Below are positions 16,337 to 24,123 of a DNA stretch of 64,000 bases, one piece after another. This DNA comes from JBAXQQ01 sp037131695 (GTDB lineage: Bacteria; Armatimonadota; Hebobacteria; CAIYQO01), in assembly GCA_964638715.1 (NCBI GenBank), contig CAZWZF010000021.1:7507-71506 (forward strand), written 5' to 3'. The stretch's first letter is position 1. Each line of letters begins with the position of its first letter. The notes beneath the pieces were generated by a model. That model saw nothing but the letters and a program-made list of their open reading frames with translations. It was not told where the DNA came from and did not search any database. The position numbers and the translations under genes are program-made.

Positions 16337-17692
16337 TCATTTAACAACTTGAAAAATACTCTTCAGCACATCCCGGGTTGAATAGATATCATCCGGTTTT
16401 ACCCGGCTATATTGCCACCAGCCTGCTGACAACAATAATATGGCGAAGACAAAAATTATTCTTTGCCCGTCTACAGTGAAAGAGCCGATATTATGCTGCC
16501 ATTTGCCGAAAGCTGATAATAGCGACCCGGTAAGCAAAGTCGCTATTCCGCCGGTCAATCCGACCCAGGCGTAATATATCGCCGTATATGCGGTATTTTG
16601 TTCCACCGGGATAACGCTGTTGAATAGAAGGCGTCCGGATGCCAGTGCGAGTCCATTTGCGATTGCGCCATACAGCAAATACAACCCGATACACAGAAAT
16701 ATTGCATAAGAAATATTTCGCGGCATCAACAGCCACCCCACTGGCAAAAACAAAGCAACTGCCGACACTATCATCAAAATTGGCCTGCTGCCTACCTTAT
16801 CCGTCAGTTTTCCTAAAAACAAACCAGATAATGCGCCGCCAATCATTACCGCGATATCCAACGCTACCACATTTCCCGGCGAAACTCCCAGCTTTTCCTT
16901 AACATACAAAGGCAAAAAACTGACTAATAGCGTAGTTCCAAAGTTAACACACCCTATACCGGTGAGAAAAGCGACAAAATTGCTATCGCGCAATGCAAGG
17001 AAAAGGTTTGTCCGGTGTGTCCCGGGTTCAATTACTTCATCCTGCGGGTCGCCACCTGGCACTTTAAACATCGCCAGAACACCAAGGATACCGGCAAAAC
17101 AGCCAATCGCTATCAATAATAAATAACCGGACAAACCAGTGCTGCTGCCTATTACCCGTCCGGCAATCCATAATGCGATGCCCGAGGTTATAGTACCCAG
17201 CACTATGCTCATCCCGGTAACCTTGCCGCGAACATAATTGGGGATACATTCCTGCGCCCAGGGATAAGATGCTGTTTCAGCAAATGCCCGCAGTAGAGCG
17301 AATATTATCAGAATAGTAAATAAGAAGATTAATCCAACAGCATGTCCGAAATTCGATATTATCCAGGGAAGGAAAAGAAGCAATGCCATAACAAATTTTC
17401 TAACGCCGTAACACCACAGAAAAACTTTTTTTCTGCCAAGACGGGTTGCAGTCGGTGAAAATGCCAATGCAAGCACCCCGCAAAATGGAAACAACGACAA
17501 CAACATGCCAATTTGTCCTTTTGGCAATCCCAATTCGTTAAGAAAAAGCAAGAATAAAGACCCGCCAAATGTCCAAAGATAAAAGATTGTATTTAACGCG
17601 CCACCCGTCAAAAACCACGGGATAGCGCGAATTTTTGCGGCATCACTTTTGTTATAGCCTGTATTTATTTTACCTTCTTCATCTTGCAGCAT
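16337..17692 (-). CDS. MFS transporter, probably for an oligosaccharide or sugar
   Basis: 451 residues with about 12 hydrophobic segments. The first half has AFSPTATRLGRKKVFLW and the second FLGKLTDKVGSRPILMI, the two copies of the G-x-x-x-D/T-R-x-G-R-K/R loop between helices 2-3 and 8-9 that define the major facilitator superfamily. The cytoplasmic N-terminal extension (EEGKINTGYNKSDAAK) and the neighbours suggest a sugar carrier. GGAT before the ATG is a weak ribosome binding site. It is the first gene of a tight unit with GH29 and the PQQ-like propeller. Two hairpins (17716-17755) and a dispersed repeat lie in the gap upstream. Confidence 0.88.
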   Translation of the reverse strand: MLQDEEGKINTGYNKSDAAKIRAIPWFLTGGALNTIFYLWTFGGSLFLLFLNELGLPKGQIGMLLSLFPFCGVLALAFSPTATRLGRKKVFLWCYGVRKFVMALLLFLPWIISNFGHAVGLIFLFTILIIFALLRAFAETASYPWAQECIPNYVRGKVTGMSIVLGTITSGIALWIAGRVIGSSTGLSGYLLLIAIGCFAGILGVLAMFKVPGGDPQDEVIEPGTHRTNLFLALRDSNFVAFLTGIGCVNFGTTLLVSFLPLYVKEKLGVSPGNVVALDIAVMIGGALSGLFLGKLTDKVGSRPILMIVSAVALFLPVGWLLMPRNISYAIFLCIGLYLLYGAIANGLALASGRLLFNSVIPVEQNTAYTAIYYAWVGLTGGIATLLTGSLLSAFGKWQHNIGSFTVDGQRIIFVFAILLLSAGWWQYSRVKPDDIYSTRDVLKSIFQVVK

Positions 17693-17715
17693 ATATTATC
17701 CAAAATTTAATGTAT

Positions 17716-17755
17716 CACGAGCTTCCAGCTCGTGAATCGCAAGCAGAATGCTTGC
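17716..17755. repeat. Pair of small perfect hairpins upstream of the MFS gene
   Basis: cacgagct-tcc-agctcgtg (17716-17734) is followed at once by gcaagca-gaa-tgcttgc (17739-17755). Both have 7-8 bp perfect stems and 3-base loops. They are part of the phrase-like repeats and lie 24 bases upstream of the MFS start codon. Confidence 0.8.
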
Positions 17756-17804
17756 AATACATTTTTTTAATATAGATTTTACAAAACCTTCATAATTTCA
17801 AACC

Positions 17805-17863
17805 TTGCGACACCCCAATGGGACTGACACCGTCATGGCTTCGCCACTCGGTGTCAGTCCCTT
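17805..17863. repeat. Dispersed hairpin repeat, copy 1
   Basis: A 13-bp perfect stem (17820-17832 with 17849-17861, gggactgacaccg) encloses tcatggcttcgccact. The same 59-base unit, including the flank ttgcga-ACC, is found at 44519-44578 with a handful of substitutions. It lies downstream of the 491-residue protein gene and may also act as a terminator-like hairpin, although no T-run follows. Confidence 0.85.
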
Positions 17864-17928
17864 ATTTATACTCAAAATTTCAATGTGAAACAATGAAAAA
17901 TTAGGTTTTCAAGAGTCTTCATAATTTA

Positions 17929-19404
17929 CTACCCAATCATACCAGACCCGGTCGACGCGCTGCTTTTCGCCTTTACGTTGGTCTGTTTTTCGCGTCCACC
18001 TTCCTGTAGTGTCGGTGGCTCTATCTCATCATACTGCAAATCTACATCAACATCAGTCAGCCAGGCGACGCCGGTACCATCTACCACAAAATCTATCCAC
18101 ACCAGGTAATCAAAATGCTCTTTTGGCACCTTTAATTCCGGCACGGTAATCTGCACCCAGCCATCACTGGTTCCTGTTATCGGGGTAGACTGGCACACAT
18201 CCAGCCATTCAACATGCGGAGTCGGATACCATACAAAGGTGTGATAACGCAACCTGACAGACGCCCCTATTCCAACTACATCTTTCGTCATTATTTTACC
18301 GGTAATATTCAGCCGGGTACTTTGCGGTATCTGAGATGGCGGAACAGCCGACCATACGGTTTCTTCTGACTTTTCATTGATTATCCGCAGTGAACCCTTT
18401 GCGACGTGACCGACTTCCTTATCCCAAACCAGTTGCGGCGGTTTTTGTACAAATGCGCTGCAGTCATCTGGCTTGTGGATATCGCAGCCATGTTCAAACG
18501 AATTCATCCCCAGATCAAGGCGAGGACGTTCGTGCTGTTCCCAATCATCCAGGGTAATCTGCACCGGACGCGACTGCGCCAGCATCTGGTTAGCCGTTTC
18601 ATCATCGAGATAATATATCCGATAATTAAATGTCCAGCTTTCACCCGGATGTATTTTGCGGTCAAGTTTTGCACAGCAATGCAGGTCGTAAAACATATCG
18701 CAAATAGGCCAGAACGGTTCTAATGGACTGTTATCTACAGTGACCACCGGACAACCCGACGGAGATGGTTCACCAAAGAAACCTGCTGTTGAAGTTGGAC
18801 CATTTTGTAGTGAATGAACTTTATGACCGTAATGCAACTGGTGCTGATGTGGGAATCGCCAGATGGTCTCATCTTTATCTGTCATCAGGGTGCAGCTATA
18901 ACGCTTTTCCGGTGCAAACAGCATACATCGTCCGGTACCATGAGGGTAAACGTTGTTATATTCGAAACCCCATTCATGAAATGGCGGTGTAAATGGCTCG
19001 GAACCAAGATATACCAGCGAAGTGCTAAGCTGCCAGCGATATTCGCGGGTGGTGAAATCTGCAGTAAGGATAGCTATGGTCTCCGACCGCCAATTCTTGT
19101 CCGCAGTCATCCCTAATCCCCGTAAAGTTACCGTCTCGCCATCAGCATCAACCTGGTAAGAGAAATCCGTTATTTCAGTCGCTGGCGATGGTGTGATTAA
19201 TAATATTTTTAATCCCAGCACATAACAAAGATGAGTTTCCTTTACTATTTCAGTAATAAGCTCCCCCGGTGTATCCATCGACCGAAGCAGCCAGTCGATG
19301 TAACCCTGACTGGTAATAAGTGCCACAGTACGCCCATGGTCATTAATGGTATAACAGTTGTTGCCTACTGGTACAACTTGAAACTCCGGCATAACAGCAT
19401 TCAT
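17929..19404 (-). CDS. Uncharacterised protein with C-terminal beta-sandwich
   Basis: 491 residues, no signal peptide. I do not recognise a family. It is rich in beta-strands and aromatic residues; the middle (EWGFEYNNVYPHGTGRCMLF; WPICDMFYDLHCCAKLDRKI; GESWTFNYRIYYLDDE) looks like the N-terminal supersandwich of glycoside hydrolases. The last 120 residues (GKIMTKDVVGIGASVRLRY ... DFVVDGTGVAWLTDVDVDLQ) resemble a carbohydrate-binding sandwich. The tail is low-complexity (KAKSSASTGSGMIG). GAAGAGG seven bases before the ATG supports the start. Its place between the MFS/GH29 unit and two TIM-barrel genes suggests a glycan-binding or accessory role. Confidence 0.55.
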   Translation of the reverse strand: MNAVMPEFQVVPVGNNCYTINDHGRTVALITSQGYIDWLLRSMDTPGELITEIVKETHLCYVLGLKILLITPSPATEITDFSYQVDADGETVTLRGLGMTADKNWRSETIAILTADFTTREYRWQLSTSLVYLGSEPFTPPFHEWGFEYNNVYPHGTGRCMLFAPEKRYSCTLMTDKDETIWRFPHQHQLHYGHKVHSLQNGPTSTAGFFGEPSPSGCPVVTVDNSPLEPFWPICDMFYDLHCCAKLDRKIHPGESWTFNYRIYYLDDETANQMLAQSRPVQITLDDWEQHERPRLDLGMNSFEHGCDIHKPDDCSAFVQKPPQLVWDKEVGHVAKGSLRIINEKSEETVWSAVPPSQIPQSTRLNITGKIMTKDVVGIGASVRLRYHTFVWYPTPHVEWLDVCQSTPITGTSDGWVQITVPELKVPKEHFDYLVWIDFVVDGTGVAWLTDVDVDLQYDEIEPPTLQEGGREKQTNVKAKSSASTGSGMIG

Positions 19405-19526
19405 AGAAAACCTCTTCTTTTTTAAATTTTACATCGATAAACAGGATTTAAGGGATAAATAATACAGTACTTTCGCTTTCAAGATAAATCTGCTTTAAAA
19501 ATGGTCGCTTCGACAAACTCTGCGAC

Positions 19527-19551
19527 CGGTCACTGAGACTGTCGAAGTGAC
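19527..19551. repeat. Dispersed 25-base palindromic repeat, copy 1
   Basis: cggtcactgagactgtcgaa-gtgac pairs gtcact with agtgac. The same unit with three changes is at 49652-49676. It is embedded in a larger repeat-rich gap (19405-19676) that also carries a half-site of the 'catgttaatt' family near 19660. No gene is seen in this gap. Confidence 0.75.
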
Positions 19552-19676
19552 TTCAAGCGAAAGTCCTGTAATAAAATCATCTTAATTATAATCAATAATT
19601 CTGGTAAATATTTTGTATTCCTGTTAAATTCTCAATTCTCAATTTTACTCCATCCTGCCCATCCATGTTAATTCTT

Positions 19677-21896
19677 TTACTGTTTCATCTCAAAAACTCT
19701 AAACCCATACGCGCCGATATTCATTTCTAATGCTTTTTCACCTGATATCACACCGTCTGATGTTAATTCCGGATTTACCATGGATGATAATATTTCTCTG
19801 GTTTTCCATTCCTGTCGGTGCGGGTTTGTGGTGCATTTGCAGTCTATCGTTTCGCTGAGACGTACTTTAACAGTAGCAGGACGATCGGCGAATTGGATGA
19901 TAACTAACAGACAGCGGTTGGCGGTTGGACGCAGCAATCCTACAACTGCCTGGTCGCCTTCAACTTTTACACCTTCAATACTCAGCGGGGTATCAGCGCC
20001 GATAATTGGATCATCGGCACGCAATCGCAATATTTTCAGGAACTCTTCATAACCTTTGCGGCGGTTTTCGATATCGTTTGCCAATGCACCAGCGGGTGGC
20101 GAGTCAGACAACTGACGGAATGTCAGCGGGTCATTCAGGTATTCGGCATGTGTCTTGAAAGTCGTAGGTCCCGCCAGCATTGACACTACCGTCCACGGCC
20201 TGGCTTCCTCGGAACAATATCCTTCTACGCCATCTTCGCTGATTGCTCCTGGTAATAATGAGGCGTAGCGAATCAGCAGGTAATCACGCGCCATTTCCGG
20301 TGAAATTCGTGCCGGTGGTTCACCCAATTCCTTGGGACCGCCACCCATGCCATGGTCCCAATATGCCTTTTTAATAAATGGCACCATTGGGGTATAGCGA
20401 CCAGTGGTGATGTCGGCAACGACTTGCTCCACTAACCCGGAATCTTCATCAACCAGAATGGCATCTTTGCCGGAATTACGGATAGTTTCCGCTAATTCCG
20501 CTACCTGATCCTCGACAGAATTACGCGTTTCACCTGGCCAGAACCAGCGGGCATGATTGCTGGCACGCGGGATACATCCGTCAATGAAGACACCGTTCCA
20601 GCCGCGTTCCAACAAACTATCCAACTGATCAAGCATAAATTTTCGCCAACCGGTAGAACCCGGGTCAGCATCTGGGGCATAACCTACGAAATTCGTAGCC
20701 GGGGTAGAATCCCATGCGTAAAAAAGTTCCTGGTTAGGTCGGTGCGTCCACCAGTCACGGCGTTCTTTCACCTCTGGCGCGGTCTTGTCCAACCCAACGG
20801 TAGTAAACCATATTCCCACATGAAAACCGAGTTCATGCATCCATTTCAGCATCACCTGCTCTGCCGCTGCCCCACCAGCTTCTTCTGAAGCATGGTAATG
20901 TAGCGGACTGAGAAAGTTCGTCACCACCGGGTTTGGGGATACCGCCATGATGGCATCATAACCCCAATCACGCCAGCGTTTCAGCATCACATAAAGCGCC
21001 GGGTCATCCAGGTGGGTAAACTCTTTATATGCACCCGGGAACAAATGAAGTTCAATACAGCTTCGCCGTTTCACCCAGTCGGCAACTTGCGGCGGATGAA
21101 TACCATATCGGGCATCAGCATTATCACGCCAATCGCGAATCAATTGTACCGGTCTGCCAACTGTCGGTTTTATCTTTAAATCACCGCCAAATATATGCGA
21201 CTGTCCGGGCAGTAATAACCGATCCGGCATCCAATTAATAACACAAGTTGCGGTATTATTCAACTCACCGGGACGCAACCATAAAGTTGGACGACCATCC
21301 ATCATAAATTCAAATTGCATCCCATTTGCAGACGAAGGATTGTGCAGATATACCAGCGGTAGTGCAAGACCAATACAACCATGAGGAAAAGGCATTCCGG
21401 GTTCTACTAAATCAGTGATTTTCCCCACCCCATGAGTACGCCCGCCATAACTATGAGCACTGGCAAATTCAGCATTATCGCCAAGATACAAATTACAAAT
21501 CTGTAATTCTACCAGGCACAACGGTAAACGCTGACCACCAGCATATTGCGGGTTGCGAAGTTGCATTGAAATGCTTAATTCACCATTTATATCACGAAAC
21601 TCTACCGATGCTTCAATGCGTGAATTACCGGCAAAAGCGCGGTATCCGGTAATGTCACCATTCTCAGACAAAGTTTCAACCCGACAAGATTCATCATTTC
21701 CAGCAAACAATACCGGATTAAAATTCGTATCTGCCCATGCCGGCAAACCCTCACCGGAATCAACAGTTCCCCAAACATTAAAAAGGTTTGCCCCGCGAAC
21801 CTTAACACGCACCGGCGCATTTACAGAAATACCATTCGGCATCTGCCAGCACAATTGCAAACCATTTTCTTTAGTGTAAGTCACTGTTGACTGCAT
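19677..21896 (-). CDS. Large TIM-barrel glycosidase, alpha-galactosidase-like clan
   Basis: 739 residues, no signal peptide. An N-terminal sandwich of about 270 residues leads into a barrel with WGYDAIMAVSPNPV, HELGFHVGIWFTTVGLDK, GWNGVFIDGCIPRASNH and KDAILVDEDSGLVEQV. The Asp in FIDG and the acids of VDEDSG are candidates for the catalytic pair by analogy with GH36/GH31-type enzymes, but the family is not certain. A short C-terminal beta domain ends with GAYGFRVFEM. The ATG at 21896 is preferred over an in-frame GTG at 21905 because AGGTGA lies six bases before it. A decayed paralogue tail lies at 11408-11632. Confidence 0.7.
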   Translation of the reverse strand: MQSTVTYTKENGLQLCWQMPNGISVNAPVRVKVRGANLFNVWGTVDSGEGLPAWADTNFNPVLFAGNDESCRVETLSENGDITGYRAFAGNSRIEASVEFRDINGELSISMQLRNPQYAGGQRLPLCLVELQICNLYLGDNAEFASAHSYGGRTHGVGKITDLVEPGMPFPHGCIGLALPLVYLHNPSSANGMQFEFMMDGRPTLWLRPGELNNTATCVINWMPDRLLLPGQSHIFGGDLKIKPTVGRPVQLIRDWRDNADARYGIHPPQVADWVKRRSCIELHLFPGAYKEFTHLDDPALYVMLKRWRDWGYDAIMAVSPNPVVTNFLSPLHYHASEEAGGAAAEQVMLKWMHELGFHVGIWFTTVGLDKTAPEVKERRDWWTHRPNQELFYAWDSTPATNFVGYAPDADPGSTGWRKFMLDQLDSLLERGWNGVFIDGCIPRASNHARWFWPGETRNSVEDQVAELAETIRNSGKDAILVDEDSGLVEQVVADITTGRYTPMVPFIKKAYWDHGMGGGPKELGEPPARISPEMARDYLLIRYASLLPGAISEDGVEGYCSEEARPWTVVSMLAGPTTFKTHAEYLNDPLTFRQLSDSPPAGALANDIENRRKGYEEFLKILRLRADDPIIGADTPLSIEGVKVEGDQAVVGLLRPTANRCLLVIIQFADRPATVKVRLSETIDCKCTTNPHRQEWKTREILSSMVNPELTSDGVISGEKALEMNIGAYGFRVFEMKQ

Positions 21897-21960
21897 TTTA
21901 TTCACCTTTAAATAATATTAATCAGATATGTCCGATCTGACCAATCCGTCTGATAATTAA

Positions 21961-23994
21961 TTATCCAACAACAACCGGCAATTCACAACCGGTAATCGAA
22001 TACACATGACTTGCCTCTACTTGGTATGATTCAGACTGTGGCAATTCTGTTCCGGCTGTCACATCAAACAGTTTACCCGGCAGTTTCACATCACGATCAG
22101 CAAAGTTCCAGAAGGTGGAGGTTTTACCATCTTTATCATGCCATAATATGCCTAAGCCATCTTCCTGCAGGAATCGCATCTTCATATTATTCATCACCGC
22201 ATGATAATCTGCCAATGCCTGGCGATGGTCATCTCCCCATACTTCATCAATACGTTTGCCGTCTTTAAATAGCGGTGCCCCTACTGAAGTTTTGTGTGCC
22301 ATGGCATAAAATAGTGCCGCGGCATCATTTGCGCGCGGGTCTTCGTATGTTTTTCCGGTTGGTATGGTGGTGTAGTCATTACCCAGTCCTACTTTATAAA
22401 CCACCCAACAACGATCTATAGAATACGAACGCGGACAGCCATGTTGTGGTTGTCCCCACGGACCGAATGATTCGATTAAGAACTCTACTCCATCATCCTG
22501 CAATTCCTTGAATGCCTGGCAAATCTCGCGCCACTGAGTGGTGCATTTTCCATTTTGATAATTAACCGGCATGAAACCAAGATTGTAAAAACTGTCGAAC
22601 AGATAACCATTCAAACCGGATTCCTGGTTAATTTTTTTAAGACAATCTACCCAGTATTTGCGCGGGCCTTCGCGCTTGAAATCAAGAATAGCGAACCCGT
22701 CGGTATAAGCACCGCCATAACGAATGCGGGTGTCTTCCATACGCACAAACCACGCATCATCGGTATGTTCTATTGGATTAAACTGTAACGGACTCAAGCG
22801 TGACTGGTCGTTATTTGTCCATGAAAATGCCCGGATGCCGTGTTGTTTACATCGATCAATGAATATTTTCAGTTTTTCCGGCCCGCCAAGTTCCGGCGCG
22901 GTTTCATATTCACGACCACTGCACATATTGCCTTCGTTGGCAGCACCGATAGATGCAGTCATGTCTGATTTATTCAGATTATCTATGAATAATTCTTTAA
23001 ACCCGAGATTAATTGCTGCCGGCAATAAGTCGCGGAAATATGTGTCAATAGTAAATTTTACCCAATAATTATGTGAAAGCCGCGGGATAGTCGGCACTTC
23101 TTTCATGCCGAATTCGCCGCGGGCGCGGTCATGAACTTCGTCAATTACCCAGGTCCATACATTGCGAATAGCAGTCTCTGATTTATGCGCAGTATTAAGC
23201 AGAATCATTTTTGGCGAAGTTTTATACGCGGTTGCCTGGTCAAAGATATGTTTATCAAAGGTTTTCAATTCTGCCTTGCCGACATCACGCGCAATGGTAG
23301 TGCGAATCAAATCTACATGATCAAACACACCCATCAGCACACGGCTATCTTTGTATTGAAAGTCGAAAGCTTGGTGAGATGCCCATCGCGGCAGATTGTG
23401 GGTCATATTTTTGTTGTACAGTTCTGGTGCCCAGTAAATTACGCCTTCGGTAGTCCAAGCGGTATCCGGTTTAAAAGTTACCAGCGGGTCAGAACATGAC
23501 GATTGCGACACTACTGTTGCTCCATTTATATCGCCATCTAATTCCCAACTTGCACGGTCAAACAAGTAAAACAGCGGTACATCCTGGCTTTCATATTCAT
23601 AATGATACGAAAAACCGTCGAACTTTATGCCATTAAAACTATCGCTTGCTTTACACAAAACCAGGTCAATTTTACCGGTACCGGCAGGTTCTTCGTTATC
23701 CCAGTCGCTTAAATCATGAATCGGGTCAAAGCTGTGGTCGCGCATAAGATTAACCTGTAATGGTCGAAAATCTGCACCTAACTTGATGCGAATTTCGTCT
23801 GCAGATTCATCAACACCAAGTAGCTGCAATTTTGCAATTTCAAGACCGGTAAAGGTTTGAGTATATGGGAATAACGGCAAGCGTCCGGAACGCACCAGAG
23901 TATCGCCAATCCAAATCTTGCCCAATCCGACAAAAAAGTCGCAATCGGTTAATACTTCAAACCGATTGGAACCTAAAACTAACAATTGATTCAT
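21961..23994 (-). CDS. TIM-barrel glycosidase-like protein
   Basis: 677 residues. The ATG at 23994, with TGGAG eight bases upstream, gives a cytoplasmic protein (MNQLLVLGSNRFEVL); a longer frame would run through the upstream inverted repeat and is rejected. It has an N-terminal beta-sandwich of about 270 residues, then a barrel with INLGFKELFIDNLNKSD, CKQHGIRAFSWTNNDQSRL, DGFAILDFKREGPRKYW and SGLNGYLFDSFYNLGF. The Asp in ILDFKREG and in YLFDSF are likely catalytic candidates, as in GH36-like enzymes. The C-terminal sandwich ends VYSITGCELPVVV. It shares the layout of the two other large barrel proteins in the block, but sequence identity looks low. Substrate unknown. Confidence 0.68.
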   Translation of the reverse strand: MNQLLVLGSNRFEVLTDCDFFVGLGKIWIGDTLVRSGRLPLFPYTQTFTGLEIAKLQLLGVDESADEIRIKLGADFRPLQVNLMRDHSFDPIHDLSDWDNEEPAGTGKIDLVLCKASDSFNGIKFDGFSYHYEYESQDVPLFYLFDRASWELDGDINGATVVSQSSCSDPLVTFKPDTAWTTEGVIYWAPELYNKNMTHNLPRWASHQAFDFQYKDSRVLMGVFDHVDLIRTTIARDVGKAELKTFDKHIFDQATAYKTSPKMILLNTAHKSETAIRNVWTWVIDEVHDRARGEFGMKEVPTIPRLSHNYWVKFTIDTYFRDLLPAAINLGFKELFIDNLNKSDMTASIGAANEGNMCSGREYETAPELGGPEKLKIFIDRCKQHGIRAFSWTNNDQSRLSPLQFNPIEHTDDAWFVRMEDTRIRYGGAYTDGFAILDFKREGPRKYWVDCLKKINQESGLNGYLFDSFYNLGFMPVNYQNGKCTTQWREICQAFKELQDDGVEFLIESFGPWGQPQHGCPRSYSIDRCWVVYKVGLGNDYTTIPTGKTYEDPRANDAAALFYAMAHKTSVGAPLFKDGKRIDEVWGDDHRQALADYHAVMNNMKMRFLQEDGLGILWHDKDGKTSTFWNFADRDVKLPGKLFDVTAGTELPQSESYQVEASHVYSITGCELPVVVG

Positions 23995-24013
23995 GATTAT
24001 CTCCACAAAAATG

Positions 24014-24104
24014 ATTTTAGACAAGATTAACATGATTAACAAGATTATTTGGCTTCGTCAATTGAGATATTCATCCTGTTAATCATGTTAATCTTGTCTA
24101 AAAT
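24014..24104. repeat. Inverted repeat with perfect 27-bp arms
   Basis: 24014-24040 (attttagacaagattaacat-gattaac) is exactly complementary to 24078-24104, with a 37-base loop. It fills the gap between the 1034-residue GH42-like gene and the barrel gene, and would give a very stable RNA hairpin on either strand. The units are of the 'ttaatcatgttaatcttgt' family seen also at 30581-30689, about 34625 and 41277. Confidence 0.93.
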
Positions 24105-24123
24105 TCATATAACTGAAAACTCC

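Noticed and set aside
23995..24042. Earlier start for the 677-residue barrel protein (hydrophobic MLIMLILSKIIF leader)
   Set aside because: The leader is encoded by the inverted repeat arm, and the ATG at 23994 has a proper ribosome binding site; a signal peptide is therefore unlikely.
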